This document shows, piece after piece, positions 45,397 to 53,934 of a DNA stretch of 64,000 nt. Within the stretch, counting starts at the first letter, position 1. The number at the start of each line of letters is the position of its first letter. Source of the stretch: Pseudomonas fluorescens (GTDB lineage: Bacteria; Pseudomonadota; Gammaproteobacteria; Pseudomonadales; Pseudomonadaceae); NCBI RefSeq assembly GCF_902497895.1, contig NZ_CABVHQ010000006.1:62001-126000 (forward strand), written 5' to 3'. The notes below the pieces were generated by a model that saw nothing but the letters and a program-made list of their open reading frames with translations, had not been told where the DNA came from and did not search any database. A program made the translations under genes and the position numbers.

Positions 45397-45423
45397 ATCC
45401 TTTCGCTCTCAGGTATCGCTCCC

Positions 45424-46104
45424 ATGCTGCTGCATATTCCCGGCTTGTTCTCCCGTGAAGAAGTGTTGCGCGTCCGCGAAGCCCTGGAGCAGGCGGACTG
45501 GGCGGACGGCAAAATCACCGCCGGCTACCAGTCGGCCAAGGCCAAGCACAATTTGCAGTTGCCCCAAGGGCACCCGCTGGCGCAGGAAATCGGCACGGCG
45601 ATGCTTGAGCGGCTGTGGAAAAATCCGTTGTTCATGTCGGCGGCGTTACCGCACAAAGTCTTCCCGCCGCTGCTCAACTGCTACACCGCCGGCGGCAGTT
45701 TTGATTTTCATATCGACAACGCGGTGCGCCAGCCCAACGGCAGCGCCGAACGCGTGCGTACCGATTTGTCGTCCACGCTGTTCTTCAGCGACCCGGACGA
45801 ATATGACGGCGGCGAGCTGGAAATCCAGGACACCTTCGGCACCCGTCAGGTCAAGTTGCCGGCGGGCGATATGGTGCTCTACCCGGGCACCAGCTTGCAC
45901 AAGGTCAACCCCGTTACCCGCGGCGCCCGCTACGCCTCGTTCTTCTGGACGCAAAGCCTGGTACGCGAAGACAGCCAGCGCGCGCTGCTGTTTGAAATGG
46001 ACGGTGCCATCCAGCAACTGACGGGTGATATGCCCGATCACCCTTCGCTGATCCGCCTCACCGGCACCTATCACAACCTGTTGCGTCGCTGGGTCGAGGT
46101 GTAA
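45424..46104 (+). CDS. piuC: PKHD-type Fe(II)/2-oxoglutarate dioxygenase PiuC
   Basis: Iron-regulated 2-oxoglutarate-dependent oxygenase, family of E. coli YbiX and P. aeruginosa PiuC; it accompanies PiuA-type receptors, though its substrate is not settled. 226 aa from ATG 45424 ([21 protein letters not shown]), the family length. Metal ligands: HID in [12 protein letters not shown] and the distal His in [18 protein letters not shown], whose Arg binds 2-oxoglutarate. Divergent from piuA; followed without gap by the Sel1 gene. Confidence 0.93.
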   Translation: MLLHIPGLFSREEVLRVREALEQADWADGKITAGYQSAKAKHNLQLPQGHPLAQEIGTAMLERLWKNPLFMSAALPHKVFPPLLNCYTAGGSFDFHIDNAVRQPNGSAERVRTDLSSTLFFSDPDEYDGGELEIQDTFGTRQVKLPAGDMVLYPGTSLHKVNPVTRGARYASFFWTQSLVREDSQRALLFEMDGAIQQLTGDMPDHPSLIRLTGTYHNLLRRWVEV

Positions 46105-46902
46105 GTGTCGGACTTGCGTTTGCGTCGCGAGGAAGTCCTCGATGGCGACCGGCTCAAGGCCATGCTCGAAGAAAGTCCGGCCCGCGCGGCCCAGGCGATC
46201 CTGTTGGCGGCCAAGGAAGGTGTCCTCGATGCCCAGGCCTTGCTGGGGCAGATCCTGCTCGAAGGGCAGGGGATCGAAAAGGATCAGGCTTTGGCGGTGC
46301 GCTGGTTCGAGATTGCGGCCCACGGCGGCCACCAGATGGCGCGCAACATGCTCGGTCGTTGTCATGAGCATGCTTGGGGGTGTACGGCCAACGCTGTTGT
46401 CGCGGCGTCGCACTATCGTCAGGCTGCTGATGCCGGACTGGATTGGGCCTTGTACAACTACGCCAACCTGCTCGCCACCGGTCGCGGAGTCACCGAAGAT
46501 CAGGCGCAAGCGCTGGCCTGCTATCAACGCGCCGCTGCACTGGGGCATGCGAAATCGATGAACCTGCTCGGGCGTTATCTGGAAGAAGGACGATTTTGTC
46601 CGGCTGATCCGGTGACGGCTGTCCAGTGGTATCGGCGTTCGGCCGAGGGTGGGGATTTTCGCGGGCAGTTCAGTTATGCGACTGTTCTGGCCGATGACGG
46701 GAGAGTTGAAGAGGCGTTGGTGTGGCTGCGCAAAGCGCTGGTGGGGGGGAATCTGAATTTCCTGCGGGTTGCTTGCAAGACTCTGTTAAATGCCACTCAT
46801 CCCGAGATTCGCGGCTTGGCGAGGGATTATCGCTATCGAGCGAAGCAGTTGGGCGATAAGCGGGATGCGCCAGAGCTCGCTGCTGTGGTTAAATCACTAT
46901 GA
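46105..46902 (+). CDS. Sel1-repeat (TPR-like) protein
   Basis: 265 aa, GTG start immediately after the piuC stop, so translation is coupled. No signal peptide. Successive Sel1 repeats are clear: DAQALLGQILLEGQGIEKDQALAVRWFEIAAHGG, WALYNYANLLATGRGVTEDQAQALACYQRAAALGH, SMNLLGRYLEEGRFCPADPVTAVQWYRRSAEGG. Such repeats mediate protein contacts. A homologue stands beside piuC in P. aeruginosa (PA4516 position), hinting at a role linked to iron uptake. Confidence 0.88.
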   Translation: MSDLRLRREEVLDGDRLKAMLEESPARAAQAILLAAKEGVLDAQALLGQILLEGQGIEKDQALAVRWFEIAAHGGHQMARNMLGRCHEHAWGCTANAVVAASHYRQAADAGLDWALYNYANLLATGRGVTEDQAQALACYQRAAALGHAKSMNLLGRYLEEGRFCPADPVTAVQWYRRSAEGGDFRGQFSYATVLADDGRVEEALVWLRKALVGGNLNFLRVACKTLLNATHPEIRGLARDYRYRAKQLGDKRDAPELAAVVKSL

Positions 46903-46959
46903 TTGAAATTTAATCACTTCTCATCATTTCGACGCAAACTGCTTGTAGAGGCGAAAATC

Positions 46960-47223
46960 ATGGCCGAAACCAAAGTACTTACAGCTCATGTACCGATGGC
47001 TCTCGCCAACAAAATCGATCAAATGGCGACTCGAATGGAGCGTTCACGTGGCTGGATCGTCAAGCAGGCCCTTGTTGATTGGGTGGATCAGGAAGAGGAG
47101 CGAAGCCGACTTACTCGTGAGGCTATGGCGGATGTTGATGCCGGGCGAGTGATCGACCAGCAGGCTGTTCAGGCATGGGCAGATAGTTTGAGTACCGACA
47201 ATCCGTTGCCGGTGCCGCATTGA
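46960..47223 (+). CDS. CopG/ParD-family antitoxin
   Basis: 87 aa from ATG 46960, preceded by AGAGG. The N-terminus has ribbon-helix-helix character (KVLTAHVPMALANKIDQMATRMERSRGWIVKQALVDWVDQEEE), the DNA-binding fold of ParD-like antitoxins, and the C-terminal tail would wrap the toxin. The stop overlaps the ATG of the next gene, the usual antitoxin-toxin order. Likely represses its own promoter. Confidence 0.85.
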   Translation: MAETKVLTAHVPMALANKIDQMATRMERSRGWIVKQALVDWVDQEEERSRLTREAMADVDAGRVIDQQAVQAWADSLSTDNPLPVPH

Positions 47224-47498
47224 TGGAGTTGAAGTGGACGAGTAAAGCGTTATCGGATCTGGCTCGACTCTTCGAATTCCTGGCAGTAGTAAATCGCCCC
47301 GCGGCTGCGCGCACGGTGCAGTCACTTTCTCAGGCTCCACTAGCCTTGTTGAGTAACCCGCGTATCGGTGAGCGGCTTGAAGAGTTCGAGCCTCGAGACG
47401 TGCGACGGCTTCTGGTCGGTCATTACGAGATGCGGTACGAGATCCAGAACTCCACGCTCTACATTCTGCGACTGTGGCACGTGCGCGAAGATCGGTAA
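47223..47498 (+). CDS. ParE/RelE-family toxin
   Basis: 91 aa from ATG 47223 (MELKWTSKALSDLARLFEFLA), overlapping the antitoxin stop (TGATG). RelE/ParE fold: an N-terminal helical hairpin and a C-terminal sheet with RRLLVGHYEMRYEIQNSTLYILRLWHVRE. The absence of RelE-type catalytic clusters and the pairing with a ParD-type antitoxin favour a ParE-like gyrase poison, but the target is an inference. Confidence 0.85.
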   Translation: MELKWTSKALSDLARLFEFLAVVNRPAAARTVQSLSQAPLALLSNPRIGERLEEFEPRDVRRLLVGHYEMRYEIQNSTLYILRLWHVREDR

Positions 47499-47531
47499 TG
47501 CTTCAAGCCGAATGATTGAGCACCACAATGC

Positions 47532-47562
47532 AAAAAGCCCATGACAAGTCATGGGCTTTTTT
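47532..47562. terminator. Bidirectional terminator between parE-like gene and speC
   Basis: AAAAAGCCCATGAC/(G)TCATGGGCTTTTT with an AAG loop. The arms carry A- and T-runs on opposite sides, so it can end transcripts from both converging genes. Confidence 0.9.
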
Positions 47563-47579
47563 GATTCAGCGAGCAGCGT

Positions 47580-48743
47580 TTACAGGTAGAACGACTTCAG
47601 CGGCGGGAAACCATTGAACTCTACAGCGCTGTAGCTGGTGGTGTAGGCGCCGGTGGACAGCCAGTACAGGCGATCACCGATGGCCAGGTTCAACGGCAGG
47701 CCGTACTTGTAGTTCTCGTACATGATGTCGGCGCTGTCGCAGGTCGGGCCGGCGATGACCACTTCTTCCATCTCGCCTTTCTTCTCGGTCCAGATCGGGA
47801 ACTTGATGGCTTCGTCCATGGTTTCGATCAAACCGGAGAATTTGCCCACATCGGTGTAGACCCAACGCTCGACGGCGGTACGGGATTTACGGGCCACCAG
47901 TACCACTTCGCTGACCAGGATCCCGGCGTTGGCGATCAACGAACGGCCTGGCTCGAGGATGATTTCCGGCAGGTCATCACCGAAGTCTTCCTTGAGGAAA
48001 CGGATGATTTCTTCTGCGTAGGTTTCCAGGCTGTTGGTGCGGGTGATGTAGTTGGCCGGGAAACCACCGCCCATGTTGATCAGTTTCAGCTCGATGCCGT
48101 CTTCTTCCTTCAGGCGTTCAAAGATCACCTTGACCTTGGCGATCGCCGCGTCCCAGACGCTGATGTCGCGCTGTTGCGAACCGACGTGGAAGGAGATGCC
48201 GTAAGGCACCAGGCCCAGGTCGCGAGCGAGGATCAGCAGGTCCATGGCCATGTCGGTCTGGCAGCCGAATTTGCGCGACAACGGCCAGTCAGCCGTGGTC
48301 GAGCCTTCGGTGAGGATCCGTACATAGACTTTAGAACCTGGCGCGGCCTTGGCGATGTTGCGCAGGTCGGCTTCCGAGTCGGTGGAGTACAGACGCACGC
48401 CCTTCTCGTAGAAGTAGCGGATGTCCCTGGATTTCTTGATGGTGTTGCCGTAGCTGATGCGATCGGCGCTGACGCCCTGGTTCAGCACTTTATCCAGCTC
48501 GTAGATCGAAGCGATATCGAAGTTCGAGCCTTTTTCTTTGAGCAGGTCGATGATTTCAACGGCCGGGTTGGCCTTGACCGCGTAATAAACCTTGGCGAAG
48601 TCGAAGCCGGCGCGCAGGTCATCGTAGGCCTGGCTGATCATCGCGGTGTCGATGACCACGAATGGAGTTTCTTGCTTGTCGGCGAAGGCCTTCATTTTAT
48701 CGAAGGTTTCGCGTGCGTAATAATCTTCGACCTTGATCGACAT
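47580..48743 (-). CDS. speC: Ornithine/lysine decarboxylase, PLP fold type III
   Basis: Decarboxylates ornithine to putrescine (and possibly lysine to cadaverine). 387 aa, alanine-racemase-like PLP enzyme. The PLP lysine is in VYYAVKANP, the glycine-rich phosphate site is LINMGGGFPAN, the PLP-binding EPGRSLIANAG follows, and the catalytic Cys lies in GPTCDSADIM. Corresponds to P. aeruginosa PA4519, which is also near the ampDE-transducer region. Convergent with the toxin gene. Confidence 0.93.
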   Translation of the reverse strand: MSIKVEDYYARETFDKMKAFADKQETPFVVIDTAMISQAYDDLRAGFDFAKVYYAVKANPAVEIIDLLKEKGSNFDIASIYELDKVLNQGVSADRISYGNTIKKSRDIRYFYEKGVRLYSTDSEADLRNIAKAAPGSKVYVRILTEGSTTADWPLSRKFGCQTDMAMDLLILARDLGLVPYGISFHVGSQQRDISVWDAAIAKVKVIFERLKEEDGIELKLINMGGGFPANYITRTNSLETYAEEIIRFLKEDFGDDLPEIILEPGRSLIANAGILVSEVVLVARKSRTAVERWVYTDVGKFSGLIETMDEAIKFPIWTEKKGEMEEVVIAGPTCDSADIMYENYKYGLPLNLAIGDRLYWLSTGAYTTSYSAVEFNGFPPLKSFYL

Positions 48744-49309
48744 GCTGGGAACTCCCTACTGGCAAACTGAAATTATCAATGGGTGCAAATGAACGTCCTC
48801 CGTATCCCCACTTTGGTTCGCCTACTTCCCAAGGCATGTCGCCGAAAGCAAAAAAGGTCATGGGAGGCGGTGCTTCCCTTGGCCTTGCTGTCTCGTCGTC
48901 AGTACTTGAGCCGGATGGATCGTTTCCAGCATGGACGTTCGGCGCGAACTTTAGGACGTGAGAGGCTTGAGATCAACAAAAAATGTCGCGTTTTTACACG
49001 CGTCCGTCGTGCGGTCCCGGACAGCTACTGATGTAACCGACCTGCATGACAGTGTGATGTTCCCCGGATCGGGATTTTTGCAGAGGAATATGAACCGCTC
49101 TGTGGCGAATGTAGCTCCCCCCCGGCCGGCGAATCGGCACCTGACTTGGCAACTCGATAGCAACCGCTAGATCGCATTCTCCCACGTTTGAAGTCGGAGC
49201 AAGTTTCCCCGATACATTGGGTCGTTTTGCCACGCCAATCAGCCTTTGGATAAAGGCTGATATAAGTTGGGGTTGATGTTTTTAGTGAATTGTTTCTGCA
49301 TTGCGTGGA
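48744..49309. other. Intergenic region upstream of speC
   Basis: 566 bp without a gene I can support. A plus-strand frame (48783-49031, 82 codons, very Arg-rich) lies here but has no clear ribosome site and no recognised family. A perfect 10-bp hairpin ATCAGCCTTT/AAAGGCTGAT stands at 49238-49261 without a T-run. Base composition shifts to AT-rich after about 49260. Confidence 0.5.
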
Positions 49310-49675
49310 TTAAAAGACTTGGACATCAAAATGATTGCTTGTGTGAAGTGCTGGATTACTGCGCACAGTTACAGTCACAGTTACTGTAAAGTTGGACTGT
49401 ACGTTCGCGGCCTTTACGGTTGCATTTTGAATTTGAATTCCGGTTATCTCTGCCGACCTTACAGGATCGGTGGAGACTAGCCAGTCGACAGCTTCGTTGG
49501 GATAGCTAGCGCCATTGGGGCCGAGTACGGCTGCTGCGACAGATGTGTTGAGATTATTTCCTCTGGTTATGATTAATTTGCCAGGTACGCTTAATCTGAC
49601 TTCATTTGGTACTTTTGCTCCTTGATCTGGAATTATTCGAGATGTCTCGGTGTAAGTAGATGGATCGTATTCCAT
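49310..49675 (-). CDS. Hypothetical protein with Ig-like beta-rich sequence
   Basis: 121 aa. Not recognised with certainty. The sequence alternates hydrophobic and polar residues as beta strands do (KLIITRGNNLNTSVAAAVLG; VDWLVSTDPVRSAEITGIQIQNATVKAANVQSNFTVTVTVTVRSN), recalling bacterial Ig-like (Big) domains. No signal peptide, membrane helix or Cys. Codon use and AT content differ from its neighbours, suggesting recent acquisition. The start (ATG 49675) has only a weak GAGTGAG site. Monocistronic. Confidence 0.5.
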   Translation of the reverse strand: MEYDPSTYTETSRIIPDQGAKVPNEVRLSVPGKLIITRGNNLNTSVAAAVLGPNGASYPNEAVDWLVSTDPVRSAEITGIQIQNATVKAANVQSNFTVTVTVTVRSNPALHTSNHFDVQVF

Positions 49676-49894
49676 GGTTGATTCTCACTCGGATTTTTTG
49701 TGAATTAATCGGTTCTAAGTGCGAGTGGATGATGTGCGGAAGCAGCAGGTTTTGGAACTGTTAGAAATAACAGTTTTAAATATTTAAGCGCAATAAGTAG
49801 GGTGTTTTTTATAAGATGTTGGTGGGGGCGACGAATTTAAGAGTAATCAGGTCGCGTGTGACCTTGGGTAGCACGCGGCCCGATAAACAGTTGA

Positions 49895-51052
49895 TCAGGC
49901 CGCCGCAGTCTCGGCCGGCGAAACAATGCTGGTCTTGCCACCGCGCGAACGGCCGGAGCTGAGGTACTCGGCAATCGATTCCTGGGTCACCTCACCGAGG
50001 AACACCCGCTCGGCATCCATCACCGGCAACCACGAACAGTTGAACTCGTACATTCGCGACAGCAGGATGCGCAAATGTTCGTCGAACGCCGCGGTGGCAT
50101 TGAATTCACGCAGGTATTGCGCGCAAGTGCCGGTCTGGCGGTGCAGGTCGCGGCGGCGCACGTAGCCCAGGGCTTTGTTGTCGGCGCAGGTGACTACCAC
50201 GTGACGACGGTCCAGTTCGTCCATCAATTCCAGGGCTTCGGCCACCGGGGTTTCCGGGCTGACCGACGGCGCGTTGTCCGCGGCGTCTTCAGCTTTGACC
50301 AGCAGCAGACGCTTGAGGGTGCTGTCCTGGCCGACGAAGTTGCTGACGAAGTCATCCGCCGGGTGTGCCAGCAGCGTGTCCGGATGATCGAACTGAATCA
50401 GCTTGCCACCACGGAAGATCGCGATCTTGTCGCCGAGCTTGATCGCTTCGTCGATGTCGTGGCTGACCATGATCACGGTCTTGCCCAGCGCCCGCTGCAT
50501 TTCGAAGAACTCGTTCTGAATCATTTCGCGGTTGATCGGGTCGACCGCGCCGAACGGTTCATCCATCAACAACAGCGGAGCATCGGCCGCCAGGGCACGA
50601 ATCACACCGATCCGCTGTTGCTGGCCACCGGACAATTCACGAGGATAGCGGTTCAGGTACTGCTTGGGTTCGAGCTTGATCATGCTCATCAGTTCGCGGG
50701 CGCGGTCGTGGCATTTCTGCTTGTCCCAACCGAGCAGGCGCGGAACGATGGTGATGTTTTCCTCGATGGTCATGTTCGGGAACAGACCGATCTGCTGGAT
50801 CACATAGCCGATGTTGCGGCGCAACGTCACGGCGTCGAGGTCGGTGGTGTCTTCACCGTTGATCAGAATTTTCCCTGAAGTCGGTTTGATCAGGCGATTG
50901 ATCATCTTCAGCGTGGTGCTTTTGCCGCAGCCCGATGGTCCGAGGAACACGCAGATTTCGCCTTCATTGACGGTCAGGCTCACCGAATCCACGGCTTTCA
51001 CATCTTTGCCGTTGCTTTGGAAGGTCTTGCTGAGGTTTTGAAGTTCGATCAT
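49895..51052 (-). CDS. Osmoprotectant ABC transporter ATP-binding protein (OpuCA-like)
   Basis: ATPase of a glycine betaine/choline/carnitine-type importer. 385 aa from ATG 51052 (MIELQNLSKTFQSNG). ABC domain with Walker A GPSGCGKST, signature LSGGQQQRIGV, Walker B LLLMDEPFGAVDP and the switch His in VSHDIDEA. The C-terminus carries a CBS-domain pair (about 260-365), which in OpuA-type systems senses ionic strength. ATGA overlap with the permease before it. Last gene of the four-gene unit. Confidence 0.92.
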   Translation of the reverse strand: MIELQNLSKTFQSNGKDVKAVDSVSLTVNEGEICVFLGPSGCGKSTTLKMINRLIKPTSGKILINGEDTTDLDAVTLRRNIGYVIQQIGLFPNMTIEENITIVPRLLGWDKQKCHDRARELMSMIKLEPKQYLNRYPRELSGGQQQRIGVIRALAADAPLLLMDEPFGAVDPINREMIQNEFFEMQRALGKTVIMVSHDIDEAIKLGDKIAIFRGGKLIQFDHPDTLLAHPADDFVSNFVGQDSTLKRLLLVKAEDAADNAPSVSPETPVAEALELMDELDRRHVVVTCADNKALGYVRRRDLHRQTGTCAQYLREFNATAAFDEHLRILLSRMYEFNCSWLPVMDAERVFLGEVTQESIAEYLSSGRSRGGKTSIVSPAETAAA

Positions 51053-51702
51053 TTGAGTAATCCTTTTGGAGTCAGCGTGCGTTGCAGCCATTGCAGAAGC
51101 AGGTCGGCGAAGATGGCCAGGAGACTGACCAGCACGGCGCCGACAATCAGCATCGACATATCGCTGCGGCTGATTGAAGCGAGAATAAGTACACCGAGGC
51201 CACCGGCGCCGATGGTCGCGGCGATGGTCATGACACCAATGTTCATGACCACGGCGGTGCGCACCCCGGCAAGAATCACCGGCACGGCAATCGGCAGTTC
51301 GACCATGCGCAGGCGCTGGCCGAAGGTCATGCCGATGCCCCGGGCGGCTTCACGGATGCCCGGGTCGACGCCGGTCAGGGCGAGGTAGGTGTTACGCATG
51401 ATCGGCAGTAGCGAATAGAGAAACACTGCGGTGATCGCCGGCATCGGCCCCAGGCCCTGGCCGAATTTCGAGTAAAACGGCAACAGCAGACCGAACAGCG
51501 CGATCGACGGAACGGTCAGCAGCACTGTGGCACTGGCTTGCAGCGGACCGGCCAGGGTCGGGAAGCGTGTCATCAAAATGCCCAGCGGCACGCCAACAAC
51601 AATAGCCAGGGTCACGGCAATCCCGACCAGGGTGATGTGCTGCCCCGTCAGTTGCAGGACTAGCGGCCAGTCCAGGTGGGAAAAGGCGTTCAGAAATTCC
51701 AT
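51049..51702 (-). CDS. Osmoprotectant ABC transporter permease
   Basis: 217 aa, BPD-type inner-membrane permease with about five to six helices. The conserved loop that contacts the ATPase is visible (EAARGIGMTFGQRLRMVELPIAVPVILAGVRTA). TIAATIGAGGLGVLI is typical of OpuCB/OpuCD-type permeases. The start is 12 nt after the binding-protein gene, the end overlaps the ATPase gene. Confidence 0.92.
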   Translation of the reverse strand: MEFLNAFSHLDWPLVLQLTGQHITLVGIAVTLAIVVGVPLGILMTRFPTLAGPLQASATVLLTVPSIALFGLLLPFYSKFGQGLGPMPAITAVFLYSLLPIMRNTYLALTGVDPGIREAARGIGMTFGQRLRMVELPIAVPVILAGVRTAVVMNIGVMTIAATIGAGGLGVLILASISRSDMSMLIVGAVLVSLLAIFADLLLQWLQRTLTPKGLLK

Positions 51703-51714
51703 GTCTTCTCCTCC

Positions 51715-52608
51715 TTAGTTCAAGGGATGCTGGCGCAGGAAATCTGCGGCAACAGATGAAGGGCTTTCGTGATCGACATCGACCCGCGCATTGAGCTGGC
51801 GCATGGTTGCGTCGTCGAACAGTTCGGCCAGCGGCTTGAGTTCTTGCGCAAGTTTCGGGTGCGCATCGAGGTAGACCTGACGCACCACAGGCGCTGCGGT
51901 GTAGTCCGGGAAGTAATGCATGTCGTCTTCCAGCAGTTTGAGCTTGAAGGCGTTCAATCGACCGTCAGTGGTGTAGACCAGACCGGCAAACACCTGACCA
52001 TTGCGCAGGGCGGTATAGACCAGCCCGGCATCCATCTGGCGGATGTTTTTGCGGGTCAGGTTCATGTCATACAGCTTGACCATGCCGTCCAGACCGTCGG
52101 AACGGTTGGCGAACTCGGTGTCCAGGGCCAGCAGGTGATTGGTCTTCGCCTCAGCCTGCAGCACGCTGTTCAGCTGGCTGATGGTGTTGATCTGCGGGTA
52201 AGCCTTCGCGGTGTTTTCCGGCAGCGCCAGGGCGTAGGTATTGCTGAACTTCGACGGAGTGAGCCAGACCAGGCCTTTTTGCGCGTCGAGATCTTTCACT
52301 CGGGCGTAGGACTGAGCGCTGTCGAGTTTGTCTGTGACGTGGTTGTAAGCCACCAGCGAAACGCCGGTGTATTCCCATATCAGATCCAGTTGGCCACTTT
52401 CCTGAGCGCTACGGGCCAGACTACTGCCCAGGCCACCCGTGATCTGGGCGTCATAACCCTTGATGCGCAGGTATTGGGAAGTGATTTCCGCCAGCAGGGT
52501 TTGCTCGGTGAAACCCCGAGCGCCGATGCGGATCAGCGGTTTTTCAGCGGCTTGGGCAATTCCTGCGAACAGCAGGATGCAGCCTAGTAATAAGCTTGTT
52601 CTTTTCAT
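51715..52608 (-). CDS. Osmoprotectant ABC transporter substrate-binding protein
   Basis: 297 aa from ATG 52608 (MKRTSLLLGCILLFAGIAQAAEK), preceded by AAAGGAAT. A Sec signal peptide is cleaved near AQA-AEK, giving a periplasmic protein. OpuAC-type fold: IRIGARGFTEQTLLAEITSQYL, then GGLGSSLARSAQESGQLDLIWEYTG and late DGLWEL-equivalent helical tail ending DFLRQHPLN. Likely binds a quaternary ammonium compound; which one cannot be read from sequence. Confidence 0.9.
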   Translation of the reverse strand: MKRTSLLLGCILLFAGIAQAAEKPLIRIGARGFTEQTLLAEITSQYLRIKGYDAQITGGLGSSLARSAQESGQLDLIWEYTGVSLVAYNHVTDKLDSAQSYARVKDLDAQKGLVWLTPSKFSNTYALALPENTAKAYPQINTISQLNSVLQAEAKTNHLLALDTEFANRSDGLDGMVKLYDMNLTRKNIRQMDAGLVYTALRNGQVFAGLVYTTDGRLNAFKLKLLEDDMHYFPDYTAAPVVRQVYLDAHPKLAQELKPLAELFDDATMRQLNARVDVDHESPSSVAADFLRQHPLN

Positions 52609-52628
52609 AAATATTCCTTTGCTCAGGC

Positions 52629-53345
52629 TTAAGACGGGCGCAGACCGCGTTCGAGCCAGAGGCGGCTGGCGAGTGTCACCAGGCCGTCGAGCAGCAGTGC
52701 CAGCAGGGCGGTGCAAGCCGCGCCGAGGAGCAGTTGCGGCTGATTGTTCAGGGCAATGCCAGGGAAAATCAGGCTGCCCAGACTGTTGGCACCGATCAGG
52801 AACGCCAGTGGCGCGGTACCGACGTTGATCGCCAGTGCGACTCGTACGCCACCGATGATGATCGGCATGGCGTTGGGCAATTCGACCCGCCAGAGCACTT
52901 GGCCCGGGGTCATGCCGATGCCGACGGCCGCTTCCTTGAGTGAACCTTGGACGTTTTTCAGGCCTTCGTAGGTGTTGCGCACGATGGGCAACAGCGAGGC
53001 GAGGAACAGGGCGAAGATCGCCGGGCCGCTGCCAATCCCGAGAAACCCCAGGGCGATGGCCAGTACGGCGAGAGGTGGAACGGTGTTGCCGATGTTGAAG
53101 ATCTGCATGAAGCGTTCAGCACGAGCGACCCTATTCGGTCGGCTGAGCAAAATACCGGCGGGGATGCCTACAAGGAGGGCGGCCAGCATGGAAGCGAGGA
53201 CGAGAATCAGATGAGCTTGCAAATAAAACAATAAATCGTCGCGGTAGTGTTCAATCGTATTGATGCCGATCCAGTGGACCAGCAGGGCCAGGAGGGCGAA
53301 TACAAACGCGCACCCCAGCAGCCCTTTGCCATAGCGAATAGCCAC
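52629..53345 (-). CDS. Osmoprotectant ABC transporter permease
   Basis: 238 aa second permease of the system, first gene of the operon. N-terminal hydrophobic helix (LLGCAFVFALLALLVHWIGI), multiple further helices, and the coupling loop KEAAVGIGMTPGQVLWRVELPNAMPIIIGGVRVA, followed by FLIGANSLGSLIFPGIALN. The first gene lies about 400 bp from the divergent prfC start. Confidence 0.9.
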   Translation of the reverse strand: MAIRYGKGLLGCAFVFALLALLVHWIGINTIEHYRDDLLFYLQAHLILVLASMLAALLVGIPAGILLSRPNRVARAERFMQIFNIGNTVPPLAVLAIALGFLGIGSGPAIFALFLASLLPIVRNTYEGLKNVQGSLKEAAVGIGMTPGQVLWRVELPNAMPIIIGGVRVALAINVGTAPLAFLIGANSLGSLIFPGIALNNQPQLLLGAACTALLALLLDGLVTLASRLWLERGLRPS

Positions 53346-53399
53346 AGGCGGACTCCTTTATTTCAGTCGGCGGACGCTCTCCCGTGTGGTGTGTGGCCT

Positions 53400-53461
53400 G
53401 TGTGGTCAGTTCGGTAACTCAACTTCGAGTGCAAGAAATTAAGCTGCCGAACTGACCACAC
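53400..53461. repeat. Perfect 15-bp inverted repeat with structured loop
   Basis: GTGTGGTCAGTTCGG at 53400-53414 and its exact complement CCGAACTGACCACAC at 53447-53461, separated by 32 bp that itself contains ACTC/GAGT. It lies 55 bp upstream of the transporter operon. Could be an RNA hairpin, a large operator or a terminator without a T-run. Confidence 0.6.
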
Positions 53462-53680
53462 TGGTCGCCAGCCATTCCTGGCTGCCGGGAGAACGTTCGC
53501 GAAGAGCAGCTCGCAACTGCCGGCAAAGCGGCACAAGTCGAACCATAAGCGCAGCCTCGTCAGGCTGATTTGCCGATATTTCAGCCCCTGATACGAGGTG
53601 GTAACAGGGAAGTGGACGCCTCCACAGGCCAAAGGTTCCCCTAATGTGCGGCATTTAGCCACCCCCAATGTGCTCAATGG

Positions 53681-53710
53681 TTCGGTTCCGGGCTGAGTTT
53701 GGGCTATAAT
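53681..53710 (+). promoter_or_regulatory. Candidate promoter of prfC
   Basis: Consensus -10 TATAAT at 53705-53710 with a weak -35 (TTCGGT) 18 bp upstream, about 40 bp before the prfC ATG. Confidence 0.5.
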
Positions 53711-53748
53711 CGCTGCCCTTTTTTGAATCACCTGCCAGGCGATTTCCC

Positions 53749-53823
53749 ATGACCAAACAGGCCGCCGAAGTCGCGAAACGCCGCACTTTCGCCATTATTT
53801 CCCACCCTGACATTACCCTCTGA
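53749..53823 (+). pseudogene. prfC: prfC 5' fragment, interrupted by an integrated element
   Basis: Start of peptide chain release factor 3, the GTPase that recycles RF1/RF2. ATG 53749 encodes MTKQAAEVAKRRTFAIISHPD exactly as expected, but the next codons should be AGKTT (the Walker A lysine); instead ITL and a stop follow. Only 24 codons remain here, so this copy is non-functional. The rest of prfC should lie beyond the far end of the element, where the element may supply a new 5' end, as SXT does. Confidence 0.9.
53794..53810. other. attL-type core of the prfC-integrated element
   Basis: ATTATTTCCCACCCTGA is the last chromosomal prfC sequence before identity is lost. It occupies the same codons (IISHPD) as the 17-bp attB core used by SXT/R391 elements. 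A direct copy should occur at the other end of the island, outside the window. Confidence 0.75.
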
Positions 53824-53934
53824 GTCAGGCGAAGACATGCCTCGTCATATTCCGATTTAATCTACTGATTCCATTGATGAAAATCGCCGCGACCGCGACA
53901 ATCTGAGACACACGAAGACAAGCTGAGTCACGCG
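53820..53934. repeat. Short direct repeats at the element's left end (candidate Int/Xis sites)
   Basis: CTGAGTCAGGCGAAGACATG at 53820-53839 recurs as CTGAGACACACGAAGACAAG at 53903-53922, and a third partial copy CTGAGTCACGCG follows at 53923-53934. They lie between the att core and the integrase gene, where arm-type integrase or excisionase sites are expected. An inverted repeat TGTGTAC/GTACACA (53938-53959) sits just before the gene. Confidence 0.5.

Larger units (their letters stand above)
53346..53748. other. Divergent intergenic region between osmoprotectant operon and prfC
   Basis: 403 bp without a supported gene. It must hold the promoters of both flanking transcripts. The prfC side has a TATAAT at 53705-53710. 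The transporter side holds the long inverted repeat at 53400-53461. Confidence 0.6.

Noticed and set aside
48783..49031. 82-codon Arg-rich plus-strand frame upstream of speC
   Set aside because: No clear ribosome site, no family resemblance, highly basic composition typical of a chance frame; mentioned only in the gap entry.
53749..53823. Sequencing frameshift in prfC
   Set aside because: After the break there is no prfC sequence in any frame, and an integrase gene follows, so insertion is the better explanation.
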